A stretch of DNA of 41,498 nucleotides from a bacterium (GCA_030615605.1 JAUWYY010000021.1:1-41498); one strand, 5' to 3'. Positions 24,138-32,554 are shown, counted from the stretch's first letter. Made by a program: numbers and translations. Notes: generated from the sequence alone by a model not told the origin.

Positions 24138-25508
24138 CTAATCCGTCTCTTCATACTTCTTGAGTCGCCGACCCAGGGTCGCTCGGCTGATACCCAGAAT
24201 CTCGACGGCAGCTTCTCGGTCGCCATCGCAGGCCGCCAACACCGCCAATATATGCTGCCTTTCGATCTCCTCCAGTGGTAGTAAAGACGAGCTTTTCTCC
24301 TCATCAGACCCCCTACTCGTTGCATTTTCTGGCACTGTCAACCCAGTTTTTATCAACAGGTGTTCGGGCTTGATGGTATCACCAACAGATAGCACTACGG
24401 CCCGCTGAATCGCGTTTCTTAGCTCCCGCAGATTTCCTGGCCAATTATGGTTATGTAGCTCCTTCCACCCCTCTTGGTCAATTTGTTTGCTCGCCTCGTC
24501 GCCAAATTGCCTCAGAAAATGTTCGGTAAATACTTTAATATCTTCCGGTCGCTGGCGCAGAGGAGGTAAGGTTAGTGGAATGACGTTCAACCGGTAGTAC
24601 AGATCCTCTCGAAACTGGCCCGATTCCACCATTTCATCTAGTGGCTGGTTGCTTGCTGCTACAATTCGCACATCCACCGTAATTGGCTTAGTTCCGCCCA
24701 GTCGGATGAAGCTGTGATCCTCGACGAACCGCAACAGTTTCACCTGCATAGCTGCGCTCATGTGAGTGATTTCGTCCAAAAAGAGGGTGCCACCATCGGC
24801 GATTTCACACAGACCGATCTTTGCCGTATTGGCCGAGGTGAAGGCGCCCTTCTCATGACCAAACAGCTCGTTTTCCAGTAGTTCATCGGGGAATCCCCCG
24901 CAATTGAGCGTCACCATTGCCTGCTCAGCCCGCTCGCCTAGATAGTGGATCGCCCGGGCCAGGTACTCCTTGCCCGTACCTGTCTCCCCTTGAATTAATA
25001 CCGGGGCATTGCCCCCCGCAGCCTTTGCCGCCATTATGTAAGTCTGCTGGATCTCAGCATTGCGACTTAGCACGTGCCGCCAGCCATACTTTTGCTCCAG
25101 GGTTTTCCACAAGTACAGATTCTCGTCGACCAGACTCTGCTGGCTAATGGCGCGCTGAGCCTTCTCTAACAACTCCTGGATATCGAAGGGCTTTACTAGG
25201 TAATCGTATGCTTCCCATTGCAGCGCCTCAGTGGCCGTCTCCACCGACGGATGCCCTGTAATGATTATTGCCGGTGTCATAATATCTCGGGCCCGGATCT
25301 GTCGCAGCAGGTACACGCCATCAGTATCTGGGAGCTTGCGATCAATAATCAGCAGGTCAAATTCCTCTTCTTCCATCAGTTGATGGGCTTCGGTTGCCGT
25401 CCCAGTAACCTGGCACTCAAAATCACCCTCCTCCAAAACCGCGGCCACCAAATCTTGCATATGAGGGTCGTCATCAACTACAAGAGCGCGCTTTCGCTTA
25501 GTTACCAT
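24138..25508 (-). CDS. NtrC-family sigma-54-dependent response regulator
   Basis: 456 aa; ATG 25508 follows GAGGAA and is the first codon before the receiver domain, so upstream codons are excluded. Receiver: ALVVDDDP and LLIIDRKLPDTDG (phospho-accepting Asp) with Lys in YLVKPFD. AAA+ domain: GETGTGKEYLARAIH (Walker A), ELFGHEKGAFTSAN (the sigma-54-contact GAFTGA loop, here GAFTSA), GGTLFLDEI (Walker B), WPGNLRELRN (sensor II). C-terminal Fis-type HTH: DREAAVEILGISRATLGRRL. It binds enhancer DNA and remodels RNA polymerase with the RpoN encoded nearby. No cognate histidine kinase is in the window. The Ser in GAFTSA could weaken or alter sigma-54 contact. Confidence 0.95.
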   Translation of the reverse strand: MVTKRKRALVVDDDPHMQDLVAAVLEEGDFECQVTGTATEAHQLMEEEEFDLLIIDRKLPDTDGVYLLRQIRARDIMTPAIIITGHPSVETATEALQWEAYDYLVKPFDIQELLEKAQRAISQQSLVDENLYLWKTLEQKYGWRHVLSRNAEIQQTYIMAAKAAGGNAPVLIQGETGTGKEYLARAIHYLGERAEQAMVTLNCGGFPDELLENELFGHEKGAFTSANTAKIGLCEIADGGTLFLDEITHMSAAMQVKLLRFVEDHSFIRLGGTKPITVDVRIVAASNQPLDEMVESGQFREDLYYRLNVIPLTLPPLRQRPEDIKVFTEHFLRQFGDEASKQIDQEGWKELHNHNWPGNLRELRNAIQRAVVLSVGDTIKPEHLLIKTGLTVPENATSRGSDEEKSSSLLPLEEIERQHILAVLAACDGDREAAVEILGISRATLGRRLKKYEETD

Positions 25509-25811
25509 CACATTATTCCTCATCTGCCTGAATACGCAACAGCGGCTACCATTGTACTGTCTGGGGCGCCAACAGGCAACCACTGCCACCGTGGTACTGC
25601 CTGTTGGTCATGGCTTCCGGCCACTTGCGAAGATGTCAACGAAGACGGAACTATTAAGCGCTCGTGATCGGCGAAACTAGGCGGCGGATGTTTGATATAT
25701 CTGGGTGGTAAGAGCATCGAGGATGAATCCCAGCCTTGTGGAGACGGCCCACCTTGTATTGGCCTCAGCCAAGCTGATTTGTCTCCTTTTCGGTTGCGCG
25801 CAAAGCTGCTG

Positions 25812-27086
25812 CTACTTTGCGTACGCTGCAATGACCTTATTGATGCCCGCGGCAATCAGTTCCATATGCCCTGGCTCATAGGTCGGATGCACCGGCACCC
25901 AGAAGCACTTCGTCTCCATATCCGCTGCATTTGGGCAGAAGACATTCTCGTAGTCTACTGCCTCCGGCCGCGTATCCGGACTCTCAAACGGATATTTCTT
26001 CTCTCCAAAGCCATTATGCTCTGTGAATATCTTCTCCTTGTAACCCTGTGGCCACTGTACGTTGCCGCAAGGAATACCTTCGGCCTCCAGTGCCTTTATG
26101 AACTGGCCAATATCGCACTTAAGCTGCTCGATATCCACCACTATCGGATATAGCCAGTATGCATTCTGCAGTTCTTCCGAGTTGGGCGGCAACGCTGCGA
26201 TTTGCGTCACATCTCCCAATTCTTTATCCAGAACAGTCGCATTGCGCTTGCGCGTGGGCATATTCCACGTATCCATTCGCTCCAGTTCCTTCAGTCCGAT
26301 CGCCGACTGCATCTCGGTCATCCGATAGTTGAACCCGACTGAGTTATGGATGTAGGGCAGTTTTTGCTCGAGCTTGAGCAGCCCCATGCGCTGTTTCACG
26401 TCGTAGCCATGGTCGCGGAAAGCCCGCATCTGCCAGAGCCATTCCTCATTGTCGGTAACCACCATTCCCCCCTCCCCGCCGGTGCTGAAGTGCTTGCTCT
26501 GGCAGAAGCTAAAGCAGCCTACATGCCCGACGGCTCCCGCCTTCTTCCCCTTGTAGATTCCTCCATGCGCCTGCGCGGTATCCTCGATCACGTACAGATC
26601 GTGCTCTTCGGCGATCTCCATAATCGCATCCATATCGCAGATGCAACCATACAGATGCACTGGAATTATCGCCTTGGTTCGCTCGCTAATCTTCTCTCGA
26701 ATCGATTCCGGACTGATGGTATGACCATTGGGTACAGTGTCGGCAAACATCGGCACTGCGAGCGCCTGACAGACGGAAAATGATGTAGCAATAAACGTAT
26801 ACGATGGCACGATCACCTCATCACCCGGCCCGATGCCCAGGCCGGCCAGTCCTACGTGCAGCGCGCTGGTGCCACTGCTGGTTGAGATTCCGTACGTTCG
26901 TCCTTCCCACTTCGCGAAGGCCTCCTCAAACTGCTGCCCCAGTGGCCCGGTCCAATAATTTGTTTTTCCGGTGCGTAGCGGTTCCGTTACGCACTGGATA
27001 ATCTCCTCGGTATACCACGGCCACGGCGGGAACTCCTCAGTTGCTGTTCTTGCTCCGCCTTCAATGGCCAACTTTGCAGCGGGCAC
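25812..27086 (-). CDS. DegT/DnrJ/EryC1/StrS aminotransferase
   Basis: 424 aa; GTG 27086 has AAAGGAG eight bases upstream, better than the in-frame GTG at 27095. These PLP enzymes aminate nucleotide-linked keto-sugars or related substrates. Seen: STSSGTSALHVGLAGLGIGPGDEVIVPSYTF (PLP phosphate contacts), VIEDTAQAHGGIY (the Asp that contacts the PLP ring nitrogen), and CFSFCQSKHFSTGGEGGM with the Schiff-base Lys. Length is at the upper end for the family. It may make an amino sugar for the polysaccharide, but it is separated from that locus by the motility block, so this is an inference. Confidence 0.92.
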   Translation of the reverse strand: MPAAKLAIEGGARTATEEFPPWPWYTEEIIQCVTEPLRTGKTNYWTGPLGQQFEEAFAKWEGRTYGISTSSGTSALHVGLAGLGIGPGDEVIVPSYTFIATSFSVCQALAVPMFADTVPNGHTISPESIREKISERTKAIIPVHLYGCICDMDAIMEIAEEHDLYVIEDTAQAHGGIYKGKKAGAVGHVGCFSFCQSKHFSTGGEGGMVVTDNEEWLWQMRAFRDHGYDVKQRMGLLKLEQKLPYIHNSVGFNYRMTEMQSAIGLKELERMDTWNMPTRKRNATVLDKELGDVTQIAALPPNSEELQNAYWLYPIVVDIEQLKCDIGQFIKALEAEGIPCGNVQWPQGYKEKIFTEHNGFGEKKYPFESPDTRPEAVDYENVFCPNAADMETKCFWVPVHPTYEPGHMELIAAGINKVIAAYAK

Positions 27087-27235
27087 CCTTCTCACTCCTT
27101 TTGCGGATATTCGAGCTCCCTACGAAAACATATGATTGCTCCGCTACTCCGGGTTGCCTCTATCATATTTTCTCTCGTATCGGCCCATCTCTTCCCTGCT
27201 AAAGAACACCGACCCATACCATTCCCATCATCTCT

Positions 27236-28270
27236 TCATGGTATTGTTCCTAATACATTCTCCAGAGCGATACATACCTGCTCGGTATCCCCAAAACTTA
27301 CGTCGCGATGTAGTACAAAGCGAATTTGCACGTCACTACGCGCTTTCGCTTCAATCTCGTATTCAGCCAGTCGCTCACACAACTGCGGGGCACTCATATC
27401 CTCCCGATGCAACTCGAACAGGATCATATTCGTCTGCACCGTCGCCATATCCAGCCTGACATCGGGCAGCTCCACGAGCACTTCCGCAATTCTTCTTGCC
27501 TTTTTATGGTCCTCATGCAAGCGCGGCAATTCTTGTTCCAATGCTACCAACCCGGCTGCGGCGATGATTCCCGCCTGGCGCATGCCTCCCCCTAGCATCT
27601 TGCGATACTCCCGGGCCCGCGCGATAAAACCCTCCTCTCCGCAGATTACACTGCCCACTGGCGCTCCCAAGCTCTTTGACAGACAGAAGGTCACCGAATC
27701 CGCCTCTGCCACCAGTTCCCGCGCGTCCACTCCAAGGGCTACTGCTGCGTCGAAGATGCGCGCCCCGTCAATGTGGACAAGCACCCCGCGCCGATGAGCA
27801 ACCTGACAGATATGGTTCGTATGCTCGCCTGATAGACAGGTCCCCCCGGCCCTGTTATGAGTATTCTCCAATGCCACCGCCCCGGTGGGCGCCCGATGAA
27901 GCTCATCTGGCCAGATTGCTGCATCCACCTCCTCCGGGTTCATCGTCCCGTAATGCCCCGGCAGCGTGTGCACCAGCAACCCCGCCAACATTGCCACACC
28001 TCCGCGCTCGTAGTGGAATAAGTGGGCATCCTGCTCCAATATAAGCTTCTGCCCCGGCTCAGTCAGCGCCAGTAGGCTGGCAATATTCCCCTGCGTTCCC
28101 GACGTCACCAGCAGCCCCGCCTCTTTGCCCAGCAGCTCCGCCGCAACCGCCTCCAGCTCATTTACTGTGGGGTCTTCCCCCGCCACATCATCGCCGACTT
28201 CCGCCTCTGCCATTGCCCGCCGCATGGCTTCGGTCGGCCTTGTCTTTGTATCCGAGCGCAGATCTATCAT
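27236..28270 (-). CDS. ltaE: Low-specificity L-threonine aldolase
   Basis: 344 aa from ATG 28270 (GCGGGAG just upstream); the long upstream frame is not homologous. It cleaves threonine or allo-threonine to glycine and acetaldehyde with PLP. Features: the classic start MIDLRSDTKTRPTEAMRRAM, GDDVAGEDPTVNELE, LENTHNRAGGTCLS, LVHIDGARIFDAAVALGV and the PLP Lys in SVTFCLSKSLGAPVGSVICG. Length and motifs are canonical. A terminator-like hairpin precedes it on the same strand, so it likely has its own promoter in the roughly 100 bp upstream. Confidence 0.95.
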   Translation of the reverse strand: MIDLRSDTKTRPTEAMRRAMAEAEVGDDVAGEDPTVNELEAVAAELLGKEAGLLVTSGTQGNIASLLALTEPGQKLILEQDAHLFHYERGGVAMLAGLLVHTLPGHYGTMNPEEVDAAIWPDELHRAPTGAVALENTHNRAGGTCLSGEHTNHICQVAHRRGVLVHIDGARIFDAAVALGVDARELVAEADSVTFCLSKSLGAPVGSVICGEEGFIARAREYRKMLGGGMRQAGIIAAAGLVALEQELPRLHEDHKKARRIAEVLVELPDVRLDMATVQTNMILFELHREDMSAPQLCERLAEYEIEAKARSDVQIRFVLHRDVSFGDTEQVCIALENVLGTIP

Positions 28271-28372
28271 GGCAGCTCCCGCTTCACAGTGCGTACTTGA
28301 TTCATTCTGGACATCCCCACTATCTTCGCCAGTACCACCAGTTGCCCTCTTCTCCTCAGCGGCCCAGCCAAC

Positions 28373-28401
28373 AAAAAAGGGCCCTCCTTCTGAAGAGCCC
28401 T
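28373..28401 (-). terminator. Intrinsic terminator after the ankyrin gene
   Basis: On the minus strand a ten-pair stem (AGGGCTCTTC with GGAGGGCCCT, including G-U pairs) is followed by six T residues (28378-28373). It is 31 bp after the ankyrin stop and shares flanks with the hairpin at 29273-29299. Confidence 0.85.
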
Positions 28402-28431
28402 CTATCTTCCCGCCCACTTGCCCTCTCCCTA

Positions 28432-29271
28432 CTAGTCGCTGTAGGCTCCGCCGTGATCCTGGAGGAGCTTTGCCACTTCGCCTTGTGCAGTACTTCTGTC
28501 CAATGGAGTGTCGCCCCTCCAATCCTGTGCGTTAACCTCAGCACCATACTCGAGGAGGACCTCAACAACCTCAACATAGTCATTCCACTGGACGGCGGCA
28601 CGGTGTAGTGGCGTCCGCCTCTGATCGTCCCTAGGGTCAACGCTAGCACCAGCGTCTAGAAGGAGCCGGGCCAGTTCGTCCCTGCCCATGATAGCGGCCC
28701 TGTGCAGAGGGGTCTCGGCGCTATCGTTCGTCGCATTGACGTCGACCTGGTGCTCAAGCAGCACTCTCACCACTTCTATATGGCCTTTCTGGACTGCGTG
28801 GTGCAGTAGGGAATCACCCCAAGGGCCTTTCGAGTTAACATCTGCACCCGCAGCCATAAACTCTCGTACTTTGGCCACATTTCCAACCATGGTGGCGGTT
28901 TCAATGGTCCACTGGGCGCCGTTCTCCACCAGGAGCCATACCACCCCAGTCTCGTCATACCGGGCTGCCTCATACAGCGGGGTGACGCCGTTCGCGCTTG
29001 CGTTAACGTCGGCTTTATACTCAACTAGGAACCTCACTACTTTGTGCTGGTGTCTGCTGATCGCTTCGTGGAGCGGTGTTCTGCCCCACCTCGCCCTAGC
29101 GTCAACGTCAGCGCCGGCGTCTAACAGGACCCGTGCAACTCCAGGGGACCCACACCCAGCCGCCACGTAAAGAGGGGTTCGTCCGTAATCGTCTGTGGCG
29201 TCGACTGTCGCCCCGGCGGCTAATAACGCCCGCGCCACCAACACCTCCCTGCTTACCGGCGCACTCAACAA
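28432..29271 (-). CDS. Ankyrin-repeat protein, probably missing its N-terminus
   Basis: Up to 279 aa from a TTG at 29271. That codon lies in the U-tract of the preceding terminator, so a GTG at 29238, six bases after AGGGAGGTGTTG, is more likely (268 aa). About eight ankyrin repeats follow: DDYGRTPLYVAAGCGSPGVARVLLDAGADVDAR, RWGRTPLHEAIS, NGVTPLYEAA, WGDSLLHHAVQKGH, SAETPLHRAA, QRRTPLHRAA and RGDTPLDRS are clear. The sequence starts with the second helix of a repeat and has no cap or signal peptide, so it looks cut at the 5' side. Ankyrin solenoids bind proteins; no partner can be inferred. Confidence 0.8.
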   Translation of the reverse strand: MLSAPVSREVLVARALLAAGATVDATDDYGRTPLYVAAGCGSPGVARVLLDAGADVDARARWGRTPLHEAISRHQHKVVRFLVEYKADVNASANGVTPLYEAARYDETGVVWLLVENGAQWTIETATMVGNVAKVREFMAAGADVNSKGPWGDSLLHHAVQKGHIEVVRVLLEHQVDVNATNDSAETPLHRAAIMGRDELARLLLDAGASVDPRDDQRRTPLHRAAVQWNDYVEVVEVLLEYGAEVNAQDWRGDTPLDRSTAQGEVAKLLQDHGGAYSD

Positions 29272-29272
29272 G

Positions 29273-29299
29273 AAAAGGGCCCTCGTCGCCGAGGGCCCT
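29273..29299 (-). terminator. Intrinsic terminator upstream of the ankyrin gene
   Basis: AGGGCCCTC (29276-29284) pairs perfectly with GAGGGCCCT (29291-29299). On the minus strand it is followed by TTTTCTTGTTG. It would end transcripts from the cohesin/dockerin genes, and its sequence is nearly that of the terminator behind the ankyrin gene. Confidence 0.85.
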
Positions 29300-29435
29300 C
29301 TATCTTCCCGTCTTCCTGTTTGTCACCTACTTAACGGTGTACTGTAATCCCAAAACTGGTTGCAATGAGCGTCTCAATGGAGACTATTTGACTTCTGTGA
29401 GGAATCACATTATGCTATCTGCCGTACTGTTCTAC

Positions 29436-29512
29436 TTTCAAAGTTTTTGCCGGAAAGGTGCGGAAAACCGGCTTTTTTCAAAAAGCGGGTTTTCCGCAAA
29501 ATCCGTCTATGA
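29436..29512 (+). repeat. Hairpin element family A, single-hairpin copy (after the cohesin-like gene)
   Basis: GCGGAAAACC (29460-29469) pairs with GGTTTTCCGC (29488-29497), ten perfect pairs, plus the inner GCTTTTT/AAAAAGC. The left flank reads AAAGTTTTTGCCGG. The right end is 19 bp from the stop codon of the minus-strand gene ending at 29516. Confidence 0.9.
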
Positions 29513-29515
29513 ATT

Positions 29516-30073
29516 CTACGGATTAATCGTCACTGTCCCGTCAATCACCGCCGTCGGCGGCTCAATTTGGCTGGCCCCGCTCGTCCACAACTGCAATTGC
29601 GTGGGCGCCTCCGCAGTTGTATCAATATCAATCGCCACAACGCCCGGATCGCCAACTGCCTGGAACTGAATATTCAGTATCTCGTTGTTGGTGGTACTCA
29701 AATTCACTATCTCGCTGCCATTCCAGCCCACCACCGTCACTTGAACTACTCCCGCCGTGCTCACGTTCTTGGAGATGATATGATTCGGCGAGGCCGGCAC
29801 TGCCGCCCCTGCCTGTACTGAACTAACTCCCCCTGCCAATTGCAGCTTACTGTCATCGTAGTTTATTGTCATCTGATAACCTGCCGGAGTTGCTGGCGGC
29901 TTGGCCAGATATATGGATACCGTCGTCGTACCGCCTTGCGTCACTTCAGCGTTTTCGCCCCAGACCGTATAAACATCCGGCTCGCCATTCCCTCCGTTGC
30001 CTCCCCCTCCCCCACAACCCACAGCAAGCATGGCTATTGCTATCAACATTGCTATTGCTATATTTCGGCACAT
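29516..30073 (-). CDS. Cohesin-like lipoprotein
   Basis: 185 aa; ATG 30073 with GGAGGA eight bases before it (GTG 30076 also possible). A signal peptide ends in a lipobox, LAVGC, followed by a Gly-rich linker, so the protein is lipid-anchored. The single domain (about 35-185) starts ENAEVTQGGTTTVSIYLA and continues GYQMTINYDDSKLQLAGG..., the pattern of the cohesin fold (G-x-TVTVPV..., then F-x-L-x-YD-x-x-x-L). The neighbouring gene, 45 bp upstream in the same direction, encodes a dockerin-like lipoprotein, which strengthens this reading. Bacterial cohesins outside cellulosomes have unknown partners. A general beta-sandwich adhesion domain is the alternative. Confidence 0.65.
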   Translation of the reverse strand: MCRNIAIAMLIAIAMLAVGCGGGGGNGGNGEPDVYTVWGENAEVTQGGTTTVSIYLAKPPATPAGYQMTINYDDSKLQLAGGVSSVQAGAAVPASPNHIISKNVSTAGVVQVTVVGWNGSEIVNLSTTNNEILNIQFQAVGDPGVVAIDIDTTAEAPTQLQLWTSGASQIEPPTAVIDGTVTINP

Positions 30074-30118
30074 CACAAAAGTCCTCCCGAAGATATTCCT
30101 GCTATTCCGTTGACTGGT

Positions 30119-30541
30119 TTATATCGGCGGTGGAGGCGGCGGCCCCCCACCTGGGAACGGCCATGTTATCTCCCCGGCTGCTGCCCGCAGCACCTTGAGT
30201 GCATCTCCTGTCTCTACCACATCGTTCAAGTTGCAGTCGGCGATATATTTATAACCTACATCATACTCTTCATTATCCGGATCAACCACAATAGCCATAA
30301 TCAACTCTGCGTCAACTTTTGTTGGGAGGCCATCCGAGTCCATATCGCCCAGGTCAGGTCCGGCACTCGGCCCCACAGCTTCCTCCCCGCTTGATTCTCC
30401 CGCCGGGCTGGTCGCCGTTGCGCTTGCCGCCGGCCCATCGTCCCCTCCCCCACACCCCACTAATACTACCACCGCCAGTAGCCCCAGGATCACTGCCCCG
30501 GTTACAATAGCAATTGCGTAACACCTCTTGCTCATCATCAT
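30119..30541 (-). CDS. Dockerin-like lipoprotein
   Basis: 140 aa; ATG 30541 lies seven bases after AGGAG, so the upstream GTG frame is dropped. The signal peptide has lipobox LVGC plus a Gly/Asp/Ser/Thr linker. Residues about 63-125 carry two Ca-loop-plus-helix units: DMDSDGLPTKVDAELIMAIV and ADCNLNDVVETGDALKVLRAA, the duplicated EF-hand-like F-repeats of type I dockerins (D-x-N/D-x-D-G-x-x-x-x-x-D). The second loop is degenerate (CNLND), so its calcium binding is uncertain. The C-terminus is a polyproline/Gly stretch. It is co-directional with, and upstream of, the cohesin-like gene; the two may bind each other or anchor other proteins. Confidence 0.7.
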   Translation of the reverse strand: MMMSKRCYAIAIVTGAVILGLLAVVVLVGCGGGDDGPAASATATSPAGESSGEEAVGPSAGPDLGDMDSDGLPTKVDAELIMAIVVDPDNEEYDVGYKYIADCNLNDVVETGDALKVLRAAAGEITWPFPGGGPPPPPPI

Positions 30542-30861
30542 ACGCAAGCTCCTGTCAAACATTGTCACGCTGCTTCAATCTGTGTCTTTGACTGATTCCT
30601 TGCCAAAAAGGTTCCACTCTCCTGCCTGCCCTTACTGTCCTCCACATTTTTCTGAGTTTATCTCAATCCTATGAAGGACTTTACTCCCACCATCGCGAAT
30701 CTATCTTACAGGCGCCGTTTGCTGGCCTGTATTATTCACGAAGATACAAGAGATGCGGTCTCTCAATACGTATAGTGGCCGTCAAAAAAACATTAATAAC
30801 AGCTCCCTGTTTGTTTATAAGCAGTGACATGGTGCAAGTATCAACTGGGTTACTCTACTTC
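30542..30861. other. Intergenic region upstream of the dockerin gene
   Basis: 320 bp, AT-rich between 30700 and 30860. It must contain the promoter for the minus-strand dockerin/cohesin pair. I see no certain promoter or structure besides an A7 tract at 30784-30790. Confidence 0.5.
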
Positions 30862-30970
30862 TAAAGTTTTGCCGGCCTGTCCGCCGTAGCTGCACTTGTA
30901 CAGCGTAGGCGGGAAAGGTGCGGAAAACCGGCTTTTTTCAAAAAGCGGGTTTTTCGCAAAGTCCGTTTAT
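30862..30970 (+). repeat. Hairpin element family A with a 38-bp palindrome inserted
   Basis: The element AAAGTTTTGCCGG...AAAGGTGCGGAAAACC is split after GCCGG (30875) by 30876-30913, which reads CCTGTCCGCC...GGCGGG with an inner GCTG/CAGC. Downstream the main hairpin is intact: 30920-30929 with 30948-30957 (one G-U). It ends about 30 bp before the replication-initiator start. Confidence 0.9.
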
Positions 30971-30999
30971 GAATGTTCCAGGCTAGGTGGGCCTGACCA

Positions 31000-32397
31000 A
31001 TGGCTATCCCGCAGGACGAACTTGAATTCGCGGCAAAGCGCGCCGGTGAAAGCCGCAGCCAGGTTGTTATCCGGCCCCCGCGTCTGGGTGGCGACGAGAT
31101 GAACCTGGCGGAGTTCCCCTTCGCTTTGCTCGCGGATCGCCAGCCCGACGGGGTCGAGTCCATCCAGTTCTCGGACACCATCCGTGGCAAAGACGGCCAG
31201 TCCGTCGAGCGTATCTGGATAGTCACCGGCAGCGACGAATTCGGCCTGCCCCTGGCCTCCGACGAACAGGTCTACGTTGCCCTTATGGAGATCACCCGCG
31301 AGCAGAACTACGCCAACCGCGTCATCCACCTCACCCGTTACGAGCTAATACATCGCCTCGGCTGGGCTGACAAGGGTGGCAGCTACCACCGCCTCAAGGC
31401 CGCCCTCGACCGCCTGCTCGGCGTAACTATCACGGCCCGGCAGGCCTTCTGGGACAAATCTCGTCAGTCTTACGTGGATGTCGGCTTTCATATAATTGAC
31501 GATTATGCTCTTTACAACGAACCCCGGGGCCGCAAGCCCTCCCGCCCTCACCGCTCTGTCCCTGCCAGCTACGTTGCTTGGAACGAGGTAATCTTTGCAT
31601 CCTTCCAGGCTGGCAACATCAAACAACTTGACACCGGCTTCTACTTTGGCCTGCGCAGCGCCGTTTCCCGCCGCCTTTTCCGCTACCTCGACAAAAAGCG
31701 CCTGGACGGCAAGCCCGCCTTCCGCATTGACCTGCGCAAGCTCGGCTTCGAGAAGCTCGGTATGAGCCGCAACTACTATCCCAGCCACATCAAGCAGGAG
31801 CTGGACCGCGCCCACCAGGAGCTTATCGCCCACGGCTTCTTAAAGGGTTTCGAGTACTATCGCCCCGGGCGCGATGTCGGCGAGCGCGTCAAATACTGGT
31901 TCCCCACCACCTCCTCACGCCTCTCCACCGGCCGCCAGGCTGATCTACTCGACCAGCTCACCGACATTGGCGTCACCGCCTCTGTCGCTCGCCGTTTGCT
32001 TACTCAAGACGCTGACAAAGCTGCCCGCCAGCTCGAATATCTGCCCTATCGCGACCCCAACGACCCTCCTGCTATGATAGTGGAGGCCATCCGCAACAGT
32101 TGGGCTCCACCGGCCAGCTATCTAAAGGCCCAGGCCGACCAGGAACAGACCCGTCAAGCGGCCGAAGCTGAGCGCCGGCGCCGCCAGCAGCGCCGTGAGG
32201 AGCTTTCCCAGCGCGAGCAAGCCCTTGCCGAGTGCCGCCGCGCTCTGGACGCCCTCTCCCCCACCGCGCGCCAGCAGATCGACGCGCAGGCCCGCCAGCA
32301 ACTCCGCCAGGACAATCCCGCTCTGGCCGCTCATCCCGACACCGCCGCCTACGAAATCGTCCTCCTTGACTACATCGCCGCTCTCCTCGAATCGTAG
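31000..32397 (+). CDS. Plasmid replication initiator protein (RPA family)
   Basis: 465 aa, ATG 31000, weak Shine-Dalgarno (GGTGGG). The N-terminal 250 residues match the replication initiator protein A pattern: NLAEFPFALLADRQ, WIVTGSDEFGLPLASDEQVYVALM, HLTRYELIHRLGWADKGGSYHRLKAALDRLLGV, IDDYALYNE, TGFYFGLRSAVSRRLFRYLDKKR and FRIDLRKLGFEKLGMSRNY. These form winged-helix DNA-binding units that bind origin iterons. The C-terminus is a charged coiled coil (EAERRRRQQRREELSQREQ). ParA and a repeat cluster lie 6-8 kb away. The last 33 residues have a duplicate fragment at 34592-34690. Function in replication is inferred from family. Confidence 0.85.
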   Translation: MAIPQDELEFAAKRAGESRSQVVIRPPRLGGDEMNLAEFPFALLADRQPDGVESIQFSDTIRGKDGQSVERIWIVTGSDEFGLPLASDEQVYVALMEITREQNYANRVIHLTRYELIHRLGWADKGGSYHRLKAALDRLLGVTITARQAFWDKSRQSYVDVGFHIIDDYALYNEPRGRKPSRPHRSVPASYVAWNEVIFASFQAGNIKQLDTGFYFGLRSAVSRRLFRYLDKKRLDGKPAFRIDLRKLGFEKLGMSRNYYPSHIKQELDRAHQELIAHGFLKGFEYYRPGRDVGERVKYWFPTTSSRLSTGRQADLLDQLTDIGVTASVARRLLTQDADKAARQLEYLPYRDPNDPPAMIVEAIRNSWAPPASYLKAQADQEQTRQAAEAERRRRQQRREELSQREQALAECRRALDALSPTARQQIDAQARQQLRQDNPALAAHPDTAAYEIVLLDYIAALLES

Positions 32398-32415
32398 CTG
32401 CGCCTGTTGTGCCGC

Positions 32416-32487
32416 CCCTGTCCGCCATAGCCTTGGCGAAGGCGGATGTCCTGAGCCATGCCGAAGGGAGCTTGTCGAAGGGCTTGA
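32416..32487. repeat. CCGCC palindrome followed by a second dispersed motif
   Basis: CCTGTCCGCC (32417-32426) and GGCGGA (32441-32446) bracket ATAGCC..TTGGCGAA. It is followed directly by TCCTGAGCCATGCCGAAGGGAGCTTGTCGAAGGGC, fragments of a CCCTTCGACAAGCTC-type repeat also seen near 208-268 and 35331-35352. Both occur between genes only. Confidence 0.75.
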
Positions 32488-32554
32488 CCTCCTCGCCTGC
32501 TACCGCTATAATCTCTTCACTTGCATCCATCATGCTCTGCTGGAGGAGTCCCTT

